Notes: generated from the sequence alone by a model not told the origin. A DNA stretch of 48,460 bases from JBJXHC01 sp046160825 (GCA_046160825.1 JBJXHC010000087.1:1-48460), one strand, 5' to 3'; counted from the stretch's first letter, positions 1-9,970 are shown. Program-made: numbers and translations.

Positions 1-67
1 GTGCGACGCCACTCGTCACTTGGTTACAAATCACCCGTGGCTTTTGAACATCATCAATTGGCTTTAC
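1..67. other. Window edge, sequence not continuing the giant gene
   Basis: These bases lie downstream of the stop codon of the giant minus-strand gene. In none of the three minus-strand frames do they continue the carbohydrate-binding-like domain that is under way when the gene stops. They look more AT-rich than the gene. They could be the end of an inserted element, a recombination junction or an assembly edge; the sequence alone does not decide. Confidence 0.4.
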
Positions 68-3000
68 TCACTGTCCATTAAATGGGGTGAATTCCACATG
101 CACGTTGGTCCCCTGTGTGGTAATCGACATCCGGGCAGCGTTTGTACTGCCACCGGCGCCGGGTGCCACCAGCGCGAATGTCCCGGATCCGTTAGTGTGG
201 AACGTCCACGGTGCGATCCCCTCTTCGAATCCTCCATTAACGATGGCATTGGAGGGAGCGGAGATGACCGTAAGCAGAGCTCCGTTGCTGGTAATTGACC
301 CGGAGAGATTGGAAACGACACAGGTAAAAACTGCACCGCTATCACCCGTCGCTACTGATGGAATGGTATATGTTGAAGATGTTGCGCCGGGGATATTGAG
401 ACCGTTTCTCTTCCACTGATAAATCAGCGGGAGGCTGCCCGTTGCCGTTACCGAGAAGGATGCCGTTTGACCAACGACTACCGTCCGGTCTGATGGTTGT
501 CCCGTAATTGACGGCGGTAACGAGGTTGTCACAGGGGAGAGCATGACGGTGTCAACATAAAAGTGATCCCCACCTGCATCATACGGAGCAAACCAGAACC
601 TGAGCCTTCCATCAGTGACAGGCGATGTAAAACCGCTGGTGGTGAATTCTATCGAAAACTCCTGCCAGTCGGTTGTCAGGTTAAGCACGACATCCGATAA
701 CCCGTACGGAGTGTAAGGCGCGGCATGCTTGCCGAGGGAAACGGACAGATCGTGTCCTGTTGAAGAGTAAGCCCTGAAACTCAGCCGGTAGAGTTGCGAA
801 GGCTGCAGTGCGATACCGGATTGATACAACTGGACATTTGTTCCCTGTGTTGCGACGGCGACATGCGCCTTGCGTTGTGTTCCGCAGCCTGGCGCATCGC
901 TTGTGAATGTTGCCGATCCGTTCGTGTAAAACACCCACGGCGTTTTTCCCGTCTCAAAACACGGATTGAGAAGAACACCAGCGAGAGCTGTTTGAATCAG
1001 GTCGAAGCCATTGCTCGTTCCGGTTTCGGTTCCCCCCGTTCTCGTGGCCACTATTGTCTGATTGTTACCCGTACCTGTGATGCGCACTGTTTCATGCACG
1101 ATACCGTTGGTAAATGCACCGGATACCACCGGAATGATCGGGCCCGCGGATGTACTAAGTGCCACCGTTTCGACAAAGCTCCTTGCCGTATTGTTGTACT
1201 CATCCTGTGCAACGAGCGTGATGTCGAACGCTACGCCCGAAGTTTTGGGGCTGCCGATCTCACCGAACGCAAAGTGATGCAACGGTCCATGCACGACTGC
1301 AAAGGCATTGCTCGTTCCCGAACGGGTTCCGGTGAGCTTTCTCGCAGTGACGGTTCTGCCGGTATCAGCGAGTGTGATCCTGACACTGGCAGTTGTCTGT
1401 CCGGCATCCAGCGGTGTAGAGATGTTTGGTGTAATTGTTCCCGCAGTTGTTGTGAGGCTGACCGTATCCGGCAGCATCACTGTGTTGCCCATCGAGTCCT
1501 GTGCGATGATGGTAATGTCGAATGGAACTCCAGCGGTCTTTGGACTGGTGATGGCGGCGAAAGCATAGTGGTGCAAAGCTCCGTGGACGACTTCGAACGT
1601 ATTGCTTGCCCCGGTCTGGGTTCCTCCTGTCACCGTAGCAGTTACCAGTTTATCGGAACCGGCTTGAGTCACTCTCACCATTTCGGTTCGCCCTCCGTTG
1701 ACAAATGCGCCCGACACTACAGGTGCAATTATCCCGGCATTTGTGGTCAGGTCAACAGTTCCAGTAAAGTCTGTGGCCGTATCGCCTTGCGAGTCAAGTG
1801 CCGTGATGGCCACGCTGAACGGCGTTCCTGCGGTTTGCGGACTGCCGATGGCAGAGAGAACAAAATGATGCACCGGTCCAATGACATTCGAAATCGTGAT
1901 GGTGAATGTCTGGGGATCAGACTCATCGTCGCCACCATTGGCGATGCCACCGCTATCGCGAAGAGTGACGGTGACCGTTGCGCTCCCGTGGAGACCTGGG
2001 GCAGGTGTGTATGTTAGCGTTCCTGTCGCTTCATCAACATCCGGTTGGACGGCGAAGAGAGCGTTGTTGTTATTGGAGAGGAGGAATGTGAGTGCTTGTC
2101 CCGACTCGTCAGATGGGCCGGGGGAGATACCGGTGGCCCAGCCAGCAACGGTCTGCGCGCCCGCATCTTTCGGTATAGTCTGATCTGACCCTATTGCGAA
2201 GGAGGGCGGGTCATTGACAGGTCCGACATTAATGCAAGCCATCGCGGTGTCTGTGAGACTGCCATCGTTTGCCAAATAGACAAACGAATCGCTGCCGGAG
2301 AAATTAGGCAAAGGAATGTAGATGAATGAGCCGTCGGTGTTCAATGACAGTGAACCATGAGAGACCCCTGTCACTAGAGCCGCGGTCAATGCCGTGGTGT
2401 TGGTATCGTTTCCCAGTACTCCAGGCGCTGCAACAATCAATGTGTCGTCTTCATCCACGACAAAGGAATCGTTCAACGCGACCGGAGCAGTATTGATCGT
2501 AAATTGTTGTTCGCTGGCAAAGGGGCCGCCCGCAAACGCGTTATCAATTGCCTGGACACTCCAATAATAAGTGCCAGCTGGAAGCGTGAGCGTGTCATGC
2601 AGGATCTGTTGAGGACCAACCTTCGGCACACGGCGGTAGCCGTTGGTGGTGTTTGCCATTGGTCCCAAGATGTTGCTCGATCCTGGCGTTGTACCGACGC
2701 GGAGATTGTAGCTCAAGCCGTCAGCAGGAGTCTGACCGTCTGTTGATGCACTCCACGCAAGAGCAACCGTTTCACCGCCAAAGGGTGTCGCAGTGAGACT
2801 TGCTGACGCGCCGGGCTCCGTGTTGGCGATTGATGAGTTGTTGCGATACACTTTGCTGATGATGCCACTAGTACCTTCCCCTGTCAACAAGATGTCGAGG
2901 TCACCGTCGTTGTCATAGTCTCCCCATGCGACGGAGCCTTTCTGAACGTCTGGCAGGTTTGCGCCAATGTCAACAAATTCCCCGTTCTGATTCCGATACA

Positions 3001-6000
3001 CTCTGCTCATACGCGAGACAAGGTTGTTGCCCATACCCGTCAGCAGGATATCCAGGTTGCCGTCATTGTCGTAGTCGCCCCACGCGGCAGCACTGAACTG
3101 AACTGCGGCCAAGCCCGCATTGATGTCAGTGAATGTGCTGTTGCCGTTATTCCGATAGACTTTGCTGATAGAGCCAGCGGAAAAATCTTCCCCTGTCAAC
3201 AAAATGTCGAGGTCACCATCGTTGTCAAAGTCCCCCCATGCGACGGAGCCGTCGGTCATCGATGCCAGCCCCGCGCCGATGTTGGTGAATGTGCTGTTAC
3301 CATTATTCCTGTACACTCCGCTGATCGGGGCATCATACCCGACCCCCGTCAACAGGATGTCGAGGTCTCCATCGTTGTCATAATCGCCCAATGCAACTGA
3401 ACCATCCATCAACCCCGGGAGACCGACATTGATATCAGTGAATGTGTTGTTGCCGTTATTCCGATACACTTTACTGACAAAGATACCGGGACTATTATAA
3501 CCCGACAGCAGAATGTCGAGGTCACCATCATTATCAAAATCTCCCCAGGCGGCGGAACTCGAAGACACTCCAGCCAACAGCGCATTGATGTCGGTGAACG
3601 CGCTATTGCCATCGTTGCGGTACACTTTGCTGAAAGGGCCATCTACGCCCAGCCCGGTTACCAAAATGTCGAGGTCACCGTCGTTGTCATAGTCTCCCCA
3701 GGTACCGGAACCCCCGGTCAAGCCCGCGTTGACATCGGTGAATGTATTGTTGCCATTGTTCTGGTATACTCTGCTGATAATTGATAAAAGGTCTGACCCT
3801 ATGAGCAGAATGTCGAGATCACCATCGTTGTCATAATCCCCCCAGGCAGCGGAACTGTACAAGACGCCCGTAAGCCCCGCATTGATGTCAGTGAAGAGTG
3901 GTAGCACAACGTCAAACTTGTTACTTGTTCCGGTTTCAGTTCCGCCTGTGCGTGTCGCGGTAATCGTGCAACCGACACCGTCCGTGGAAACGGAGACATT
4001 AGCGCTCCATTGGCCGCTCACAAATGCACCCGAGACCAGGGGCGCGGTTACTCCTGCCGTTGTCGTGAAGTCGACGGTTCCGGTGAAGTCCGTCACCGTA
4101 TTGTTGTTGATGTCCTGCGCGGTGATGGAGACGCTAAACGGTTGTCCGGCTGTCTGCGGACCTGCAATCAGGGAGAACGCGAAATGATGCACCGGTCCTA
4201 CCACGGTGAAGCTCTGCTCCGTGGAAAACGGCCCGCCGGCAAACGCGTTGTCAATTGCCTGGACACTCCAGTAGTAGGTGCCAGGGGAGAGATTTTTGAG
4301 CAAACGGGTTCTGTTTGCATTGGTTAAGCCGGGTGCTGGTATCAGGCGTTGTCCGGTGGCAATCTTCGCCATAGGAGGAATGAGCTGGCTTCCACCGGGC
4401 GAAGTGCCCACACGAAGGTTGTAGGTCAGACCATCCGAAGAAGTTTGTTGGTCGGTTGAAGTGCTCCAACTGAGGGTGACCGTTGATTCGCTCACATTCG
4501 AGGCCAACCCCTGGGGTGCAGATGCGACTGTGTTAGATGTCGTAATATTGTTACGGTATATCTTGGCCACAATTGGGTGTGGAGGTCCCCCGGTGCCAGC
4601 CTCAAGAAGATCGAGATCGCCATCGTTGTCGTAATCGCCCCATGCTACAGAGCCTGCTGTGAGGCCGTAAATAGTCGCATTGATATCCGCAAAGCTACCG
4701 CCATCATTGCGGTAGACTTTTGTGACGTTCAGAGTGGCGCCAGTGAGGGCTATATCCAGATCGCCATCATTGTCGTAATCACCCCAGGCAGCGGAGCGGG
4801 TGCCCCCTGCGAGGCCAATCAACGATGCGCCGATGTCCGTAAAGGCACCACCATTGTTGTTGTACACTTTGGCGACGATCCCGATACTCGAACTGCCTGT
4901 CAGGAGCAGATCAATATCACCATCGGCGTCGTAGTCGCCCCACTCAGCCGAACTGCCCATAACGTTGACCAGGCCGGCGTTGATTTCGATAAACGAGCCA
5001 TTGTCGTTTCGATAAAGCTTGGTTGTCGGAACGTCGCCTGCCCCCTCGCCCGTTATAACCAGGTCAAGATCTGCGTCATTATCATAGTCTCCCCAGGCAA
5101 TCGATGGATAGCGCAGGCCGACAATCCCGGCGTTGATATCTGTGAAAGCACCCTGGTCGTTGCGGTAGATGCCGCACACCCGCGTCGTTCCACTGGAGTT
5201 TCCTCCTATCGCCAAATCGAGGTCGCCATCGTTGTCAAAATCCCCCCACGAGGCTGTGCCCATTCGGAGTTGCGGCAGAGTAGTGACTACTTCGGAGAAC
5301 GTCCCGCCGTTGTTCCTGTATAGCTTCGTGCGGCGCGGTTCACCTGCAACCGGTTGCGTTCCGAGTACGACTACGTCAAGATCGCCATCGTTGTCGTAAT
5401 CTCCCCACGCACCTGATGCCTGATACAGCCCGAGCAAACCCGCATTGATGTTGGTAAAGCTCCCAAGTGTGTTGCTGAAGATATTGGTGAACCAATTACC
5501 AGTGATCAGCATATCAGGGTCATCATCGTTGTCGATGTTCCCCCAGGCACCAAACTCGCCTCCGGTCACGGACGCTAATTCGGTAAATACGCTCGAGAGG
5601 ACATCAAAAGGATTGCTCGTTCCAGACTCTGTACCTCCAGTTCGTGTTGCAGTCACCGTTTTGTCAAACCCGCTCCCCGACACACTGACACTCTCTGTCC
5701 GCTGACCGGCGACAAACGCACCTGAGATTGAGGGAGTAATGGTCCCCGCCGTTGTACTCAGGTCAACTGTTCCGCTGAAGTCCGTGACAATGATATTGTT
5801 GCGGTCCTGTGCGGTGATGGTGATGCTGAAAGGTGTTCCGGCCGTCTGCGGACTTGCAATGGTGGAGAATGCAAAGTGATGCAATGTTGCATTAACATCA
5901 AACGGATTGGAAGTACCAGTCTCTGTCCCGCCCGTTCGGGTGACGCTAATCGTGGTTCCATTGGAAGCGGATGACAAAGCGACATCACTCGCCCACTGCC

Positions 6001-7663
6001 CACTAACGAAAAGACCTGAGACAGCGGGCGAAATTGTCCCCGCAGATGTCGCGAGATCAACAGTTCCAGTGAAATCCGTGACAGTGTTGTTGTCAGCATC
6101 CTGCGCAGTGACAGTTATGGAGAACGGACTTCCGACGGTTTGTGGACTGCTAATGGAGGAAATAGAAAAGTGATGAACTGATCCGGTGATACTAAAGCTC
6201 TGCTCGGTTGCAAAGCGTCCACCGGCAAATCCATGGTCGACCGCCTGAACACTCCAGTAATATGTACCAGGAGTAAGCCCGTTGATTGTCCGAGTGTTGT
6301 TGTGATTGGTATTTCCAAGGGCAGGTAATCTCCGGAGGCCCGACGGAATCTCGGACATCGGAGATACGACGTTGGCTTCACCGGCATCAGTCCCAAGTCG
6401 AATATTATATGTGAGCGCTGTCTGTGGTGTCTCCAAATCAACAGCATCGTTCCAGCTTAAGAGCACGGAAGCTTCAGAAATCGATGACGAGAGTGACGTG
6501 GGTGCGAGGGAAGCAGTATTCGGTCTCGGAATGTCATTACGAAAGATCCTGGTGTTCGTACTGGCGTCAGTTCCCACCCCTGTCAAGACGATATCGAGAT
6601 CACCGTCGTTGTCATAGTCTCCCCAGGCGGCGGAACTTCGAAACACCGGCAAAAGGGTTCCGATAGCGGCGAATGCTCCTCCTCCATCGTTGCGATAGAC
6701 AGTACCCAAGAGATAGTTGCCGAAATCGCCGGTTATGAAAATGTCGAGATCACCATCGTTGTCATAATCTCCCCAGGCAGCGGAGCCTGCGCTTACCCCC
6801 ACCAGTGGGGCAACAGCATCGACAAATGCCCCTCCATCATTTCGATAGATAGTTGAAATCCGAGTCCCTGATCCACTTATACCCGTCAGGAGAATATCAA
6901 GATCACCATCGTTGTCGTAGTCACCCCACGCGCCGGAAGTGGACCACAAACCAGCAAGCGGAGCGGCAATGTCGGTAAAAGTGTCTGCGCCGTCGTTGCG
7001 ATAGACCTTCGAAATGCCCGCGCCTGAAAGGAGAATATCGAGGTCGGAATCGTTGTCGTAGTCTCCCCAAGCTACGCACCCATATGCGCCGATGAGCGCT
7101 GCGGAGATATCCTGGAAGTTACCGCCTCCATCGTTCCGATAGACCTTTGAAAAGAGGACCGCATCACTGAAACCTATCAATAGAATATCGAGATCTCCAT
7201 CATTGTCATAGTCGCCCCAATCACCCGATGTGGCAACTCCGATCAAGGATGCCGAAATATCCACGAAGGCTCCTCCCCCATCGTTGCGATAGACCCTGGT
7301 GACTGAGGAGCCTGTGAGTAGAATATCGAGGTCCCCATCGTTGTCGCAGTCACCCCACACACCCTTGCCTCCTGCAACGGCTTCAAGAGTGACAGATATC
7401 TCTACAAAAGCCCCGTCTCCCTCGTTGCGGTAGATCCTTGTAATGGGATTTGATGGTGTTGGATGGTAACTACTGTGACCTTCCAGGAGGATGTCCAGGT
7501 CCCCGTCGTTGTCGTAGTCCCCCCACTCGGCGGATCCGTCAAGGACACCAGGGAGAGACGCCGGGATCTCCGTGAATGGCCATGATTGGGCGCTGGCGCT
7601 CAAGGTCGTCAATGTGAGGACAACGCAGACGCGTATAAGAAAAGAAACTTGAATGGATTTCAT
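68..7663 (-). CDS. Giant secreted FG-GAP/VCBS repeat protein with Fn3-, Ig- and CBM-like domains
   Basis: The 2531-residue product starts with a Sec signal peptide (MKSIQVSFLIRVCVV..., cleavage near SAQS); the ATG has a GGAGG-type site 6 nt upstream. In order there are an FG-GAP array (about residues 30-378), an Fn3-like domain (388-490), two domains opening with an HHF motif (495-690), a second FG-GAP array (688-1041), Fn3-like, HHF domain, third FG-GAP array (1253-1611), Fn3-like, a cadherin/VCBS-like stretch with DEDDTL and LGND (about 1724-1928), three HHF domains (to about 2220), a CBM4/9-like jelly roll (2226-2381), an Ig-like domain (2383-2466) and the start of a second CBM-like domain. 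Each FG-GAP unit carries the calcium motif DNDGDLD. It is probably a surface or extracellular adhesin or polysaccharide-binding protein. No T9SS C-terminal signal is visible, consistent with loss of the 3' end. Confidence 0.88.
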   Translation of the reverse strand: MKSIQVSFLIRVCVVLTLTTLSASAQSWPFTEIPASLPGVLDGSAEWGDYDNDGDLDILLEGHSSYHPTPSNPITRIYRNEGDGAFVEISVTLEAVAGGKGVWGDCDNDGDLDILLTGSSVTRVYRNDGGGAFVDISASLIGVATSGDWGDYDNDGDLDILLIGFSDAVLFSKVYRNDGGGNFQDISAALIGAYGCVAWGDYDNDSDLDILLSGAGISKVYRNDGADTFTDIAAPLAGLWSTSGAWGDYDNDGDLDILLTGISGSGTRISTIYRNDGGAFVDAVAPLVGVSAGSAAWGDYDNDGDLDIFITGDFGNYLLGTVYRNDGGGAFAAIGTLLPVFRSSAAWGDYDNDGDLDIVLTGVGTDASTNTRIFRNDIPRPNTASLAPTSLSSSISEASVLLSWNDAVDLETPQTALTYNIRLGTDAGEANVVSPMSEIPSGLRRLPALGNTNHNNTRTINGLTPGTYYWSVQAVDHGFAGGRFATEQSFSITGSVHHFSISSISSPQTVGSPFSITVTAQDADNNTVTDFTGTVDLATSAGTISPAVSGLFVSGQWASDVALSSASNGTTISVTRTGGTETGTSNPFDVNATLHHFAFSTIASPQTAGTPFSITITAQDRNNIIVTDFSGTVDLSTTAGTITPSISGAFVAGQRTESVSVSGSGFDKTVTATRTGGTESGTSNPFDVLSSVFTELASVTGGEFGAWGNIDNDDDPDMLITGNWFTNIFSNTLGSFTNINAGLLGLYQASGAWGDYDNDGDLDVVVLGTQPVAGEPRRTKLYRNNGGTFSEVVTTLPQLRMGTASWGDFDNDGDLDLAIGGNSSGTTRVCGIYRNDQGAFTDINAGIVGLRYPSIAWGDYDNDADLDLVITGEGAGDVPTTKLYRNDNGSFIEINAGLVNVMGSSAEWGDYDADGDIDLLLTGSSSIGIVAKVYNNNGGAFTDIGASLIGLAGGTRSAAWGDYDNDGDLDIALTGATLNVTKVYRNDGGSFADINATIYGLTAGSVAWGDYDNDGDLDLLEAGTGGPPHPIVAKIYRNNITTSNTVASAPQGLASNVSESTVTLSWSTSTDQQTSSDGLTYNLRVGTSPGGSQLIPPMAKIATGQRLIPAPGLTNANRTRLLKNLSPGTYYWSVQAIDNAFAGGPFSTEQSFTVVGPVHHFAFSLIAGPQTAGQPFSVSITAQDINNNTVTDFTGTVDFTTTAGVTAPLVSGAFVSGQWSANVSVSTDGVGCTITATRTGGTETGTSNKFDVVLPLFTDINAGLTGVLYSSAAWGDYDNDGDLDILLIGSDLLSIISRVYQNNGNNTFTDVNAGLTGGSGTWGDYDNDGDLDILVTGLGVDGPFSKVYRNDGNSAFTDINALLAGVSSSSAAWGDFDNDGDLDILLSGYNSPGIFVSKVYRNNGNNTFTDINVGLPGLMDGSVALGDYDNDGDLDILLTGVGYDAPISGVYRNNGNSTFTNIGAGLASMTDGSVAWGDFDNDGDLDILLTGEDFSAGSISKVYRNNGNSTFTDINAGLAAVQFSAAAWGDYDNDGNLDILLTGMGNNLVSRMSRVYRNQNGEFVDIGANLPDVQKGSVAWGDYDNDGDLDILLTGEGTSGIISKVYRNNSSIANTEPGASASLTATPFGGETVALAWSASTDGQTPADGLSYNLRVGTTPGSSNILGPMANTTNGYRRVPKVGPQQILHDTLTLPAGTYYWSVQAIDNAFAGGPFASEQQFTINTAPVALNDSFVVDEDDTLIVAAPGVLGNDTNTTALTAALVTGVSHGSLSLNTDGSFIYIPLPNFSGSDSFVYLANDGSLTDTAMACINVGPVNDPPSFAIGSDQTIPKDAGAQTVAGWATGISPGPSDESGQALTFLLSNNNNALFAVQPDVDEATGTLTYTPAPGLHGSATVTVTLRDSGGIANGGDDESDPQTFTITISNVIGPVHHFVLSAIGSPQTAGTPFSVAITALDSQGDTATDFTGTVDLTTNAGIIAPVVSGAFVNGGRTEMVRVTQAGSDKLVTATVTGGTQTGASNTFEVVHGALHHYAFAAITSPKTAGVPFDITIIAQDSMGNTVMLPDTVSLTTTAGTITPNISTPLDAGQTTASVRITLADTGRTVTARKLTGTRSGTSNAFAVVHGPLHHFAFGEIGSPKTSGVAFDITLVAQDEYNNTARSFVETVALSTSAGPIIPVVSGAFTNGIVHETVRITGTGNNQTIVATRTGGTETGTSNGFDLIQTALAGVLLNPCFETGKTPWVFYTNGSATFTSDAPGCGTQRKAHVAVATQGTNVQLYQSGIALQPSQLYRLSFRAYSSTGHDLSVSLGKHAAPYTPYGLSDVVLNLTTDWQEFSIEFTTSGFTSPVTDGRLRFWFAPYDAGGDHFYVDTVMLSPVTTSLPPSITGQPSDRTVVVGQTASFSVTATGSLPLIYQWKRNGLNIPGATSSTYTIPSVATGDSGAVFTCVVSNLSGSITSNGALLTVISAPSNAIVNGGFEEGIAPWTFHTNGSGTFALVAPGAGGSTNAARMSITTQGTNVHVEFTPFNGQ
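2830..3905 (-). repeat. FG-GAP array 3, seven units
   Basis: Seven units, the most uniform of the three arrays at both protein and DNA level; the linker RNNGN(N/S)TFTDI recurs almost unchanged. The fourth unit has LGD for WGD. High internal similarity suggests recent unit duplication or gene conversion, and also makes this stretch prone to assembly error. Confidence 0.85.
4540..5600 (-). repeat. FG-GAP array 2, seven units
   Basis: Seven units, more divergent than in arrays 1 and 3: the first has WGNIDNDDDPDM and the fifth WGDYDADGDIDL. As in the other arrays, the last unit ends with YRNN and is followed by an Fn3-like domain. This supports an ancestral module of propeller, Fn3-like and HHF domain that was duplicated. 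Confidence 0.83.
6530..7575 (-). repeat. FG-GAP array 1, seven units
   Basis: Seven consecutive units of about 45-55 residues, each containing WGD(Y/C)DNDGDLDI and ending in (V/I)(Y/F)RND. The DxDxDGxxD loop is a calcium site of integrin-alpha-type beta-propeller blades. One unit has S for G (DNDSDLD). The seventh unit runs directly into an Fn3-like domain. Confidence 0.85.
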
Positions 7664-7900
7664 GTGAACCTCCGCTTTATCTTATGGAATGGATCGGGCC
7701 TCCCGAAACCCAAAACAGCAGAGGTGACTCACCCGCAGATTCTCTCATCACAAGCATGACAATTCCGGAAAGGGGAAAACAAAACGTGGCGCGATCCCGA
7801 TCTCACGTATCAAGGGAGAGTGCCACCATGGAAAGGAACAGCATTGTAGAAAGGTGACGCGTCGGTGTTCTATCCTTAAAGAAACATATCCTGTGACGAT

Positions 7901-8185
7901 TCACCCAATGTCGCCACCGCGATCTGAAAGTACTCTACTCACTCCATCCGGTTTCGACGTACCAACAAGTTGCACGCCGCACACTGGGCAGTACTTTCCT
8001 GTAGGGTAAAGAATCGGCTCGCGGCATTGCGGACATTTGTCAATGAGTTTCGTTCCGCATGCAAGACAGAAGTGGAGCCGTTCTGCGCGGGCTGAAAAAT
8101 TACCACACACCGGACAGAGCATATAACATTCGCGTTCCACACGCGTCTTGACAGTTTCGGGATCAACAGGCTTGTGATTCGACAT
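7901..8185 (-). CDS. Small double zinc-ribbon protein
   Basis: A 94-residue protein starting MSNHKPVDPE. The ATG at 8185 is preferred over the upstream start at 8305 because an AAGGAA site lies about 8 nt before it and the extra residues look non-coding. It has four CxxC knuckles (CPVC, CLAC, CPQC, CPVC), which form two zinc ribbons. There is no signal peptide or membrane segment, so it is probably cytoplasmic. Such proteins often act as nucleic-acid or protein adaptors, but no specific function can be assigned. It lies downstream of the sigma-54 activator gene on the same strand, with a 238-nt gap, so it may have its own promoter. Confidence 0.72.
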   Translation of the reverse strand: MSNHKPVDPETVKTRVERECYMLCPVCGNFSARAERLHFCLACGTKLIDKCPQCREPILYPTGKYCPVCGVQLVGTSKPDGVSRVLSDRGGDIG

Positions 8186-8423
8186 GGACCCGTTCCTTGA
8201 ATCAGAATCGCAATGGACGAAGGATGTAATCCACAGAGTGGTTTGACTTATTCGTACCAAATGTGTGCCGAGGTTGTGACAATGAAAAACGTAGTCACGG
8301 CACATGAATTTGCACGATTATTCGCCCAGATCAGGGGGTGGCAGCGTCAAAGGAAACGGATGTTTCCAAAGAGGGGAAACAGATGGTTCTTGTGGCCCAG
8401 ACTGAATGATGAAAACCAGGAGG

Positions 8424-9791
8424 TTACGTGAGATGCAGCGCGCGCAAGATCTTTCTCACACCCTGAGGCGTCATCCGTGCTATTGTCGCGGCTTTTCCGA
8501 CGTTTTGTTCCGAGAGTTCCCAGACTCTTTGGAAGTAGTCGCGTTTGAAGTGACGATCTGCGTCTTGATAGGAGGGAAGATCATGGAGATCACTTGCAAG
8601 AAGTGGACAGGCATGGCCGAACGGGTGTGACAATACAGGGAAGTGATGAGGATGCAGAATCGGTCCCTCAGAATAGGAGAGGGCATTTTTTATGGTGTTC
8701 TCCAACTCACGGACATTGCCCGGCCATTGGTATCCCTTCAGACCTGTCAGAGTCTCCTCCGCGAAGTCGTATGGTTCGCCACGTTTTCTGCCGGAGTGTG
8801 TCTCCAGGAAATACTGCGCAAGGGGTTCAATGTCTTGTACGCGTTCACGGAGGGGAGGGATAGAGAGGCGCACACCGGCGATCCTGTGATAGAAATCCTC
8901 ACGGAGCTTCCGCTTGCGTACAAGTTCTTCGAGATTGTCATTGGTGGCCATTATGAGTCTTACGTCAAGCCGAACGTCTGAACGTCGCGGATCCTGGCCG
9001 ACCCTGGAAACGCACTTGTACTGCATGAAGTACTGAAGTTTCAACTGGGTGGTCTCGTCAAGACACGAGACCTCGGGTATGTAGATGGTCCCACCGTTGG
9101 CTGCTTCGAACTTTCCTATCTTTGCCCGCTCTGCGCCGGAGAACGCTCCCCTTTCATGGCCGAAGAGTTCGGATTCGATAAGTGTTTCACTAAACGTGCG
9201 CATGACAACGGGGACAAATGGCCCCTTACTCCGCGGACTGCGGCGGTGTATCTGCCATGCAATCAGATCCTTGCCGACTCCGGTTTCCCCAATCAGCAGG
9301 ACATCGAATTCGAGCCGCGCAAGTCGTGTGATCTCCAAATCAATCATCTTCATCACATCGCTGGCAAAAATAAAGCTGTTCTGTTGTTGCGCCTGTCCGC
9401 GTTCCAGCGTTTTCAGCCGGATCTCCAGATCCCGACGCTCAAGTGCCTTGAGGATCTTGAGAGCAAGATGGTCGGGGTCGATGTCCTTCGTGATAAAATC
9501 GTAAGCACCCTCGCGCATGGCGGCCACCGCGTGATCAAGATCGGAATGATCTGCAATAGCAATGACAGGGAGATGAGGATCAATTTCCCGGTGAATCAAG
9601 TGAACAACTTCATCACACGAAATGTCGGGAAACGAATAGTCGAGAATGACCGCCGAGGCCCCTTGTGTGCGGAGAAGCTCAAGGGCATTCTGAACCGTAC
9701 CCGAAGCAACAACCTCGTACCGACTTTTGAGCATTGTCCATACGTCGCGAAAACGATTCGCTTCGCTGTGAATGACAAGCAGCTTGTTCAT
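8424..9791 (-). CDS. NtrC-type sigma-54 activator with atypical receiver and Walker B
   Basis: A 455-residue response regulator. The start MNKLLVIHSE at 9791 is chosen because the 44 residues upstream resemble nothing. The receiver (about 1-115) keeps the phospho-acceptor D51 (VILDYSF) and K102, but the acidic pair near the N terminus is replaced by H-S (LLVIHSEA). The AAA+ domain (about 140-370) has Walker A GETGVGKD (168-175) and GAFSGA (215-220, usual GAFTGA). Walker B reads IYIPEV, with Pro where the Mg-binding Asp is expected. A Fis-type helix-turn-helix ends the protein. The family hydrolyses ATP to open sigma-54 promoters; here hydrolysis and phosphorylation control may be altered. No adjacent kinase gene is seen. 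Confidence 0.87.
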   Translation of the reverse strand: MNKLLVIHSEANRFRDVWTMLKSRYEVVASGTVQNALELLRTQGASAVILDYSFPDISCDEVVHLIHREIDPHLPVIAIADHSDLDHAVAAMREGAYDFITKDIDPDHLALKILKALERRDLEIRLKTLERGQAQQQNSFIFASDVMKMIDLEITRLARLEFDVLLIGETGVGKDLIAWQIHRRSPRSKGPFVPVVMRTFSETLIESELFGHERGAFSGAERAKIGKFEAANGGTIYIPEVSCLDETTQLKLQYFMQYKCVSRVGQDPRRSDVRLDVRLIMATNDNLEELVRKRKLREDFYHRIAGVRLSIPPLRERVQDIEPLAQYFLETHSGRKRGEPYDFAEETLTGLKGYQWPGNVRELENTIKNALSYSEGPILHPHHFPVLSHPFGHACPLLASDLHDLPSYQDADRHFKRDYFQRVWELSEQNVGKAATIARMTPQGVRKILRALHLT

Positions 9792-9970
9792 CGGATGCCT
9801 TTGAGATTCACCTGACAACCAGGCAACATGACCCCGTGATTGAAGAAGCGTCCTGCCCGCGATGAGTAAGGTGAAAAATATGTTGAGGCCTTTGAGGTGG
9901 ATCATGCAGGAAGGACTGTGCAAAGAGCGGGGTGGAAGCGTAAGCTATAATGGATAAGGTATCAAAGCGC

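Noticed and set aside
794..2017. 407-codon plus-strand open frame opposite the giant gene
   Set aside because: It lies wholly inside the repeat-rich giant gene. Its product is Cys- and Arg-rich without any recognisable domain, as expected of a shadow frame.
2830..7575. Regular DNA repeats that might suggest a CRISPR or satellite array
   Set aside because: Period and variation follow protein units (FG-GAP blades) in one open frame; there are no constant repeats with unique spacers.
8186..8423. Short plus-strand frames at 8213-8431 and 8406-8630
   Set aside because: The first occupies the gap between two minus-strand genes and shows no ribosome site or recognisable protein pattern; the second overlaps the activator gene in antisense.
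9156..9815. 219-codon plus-strand open frame
   Set aside because: It lies antisense to the sigma-54 activator, without a ribosome site or domain.
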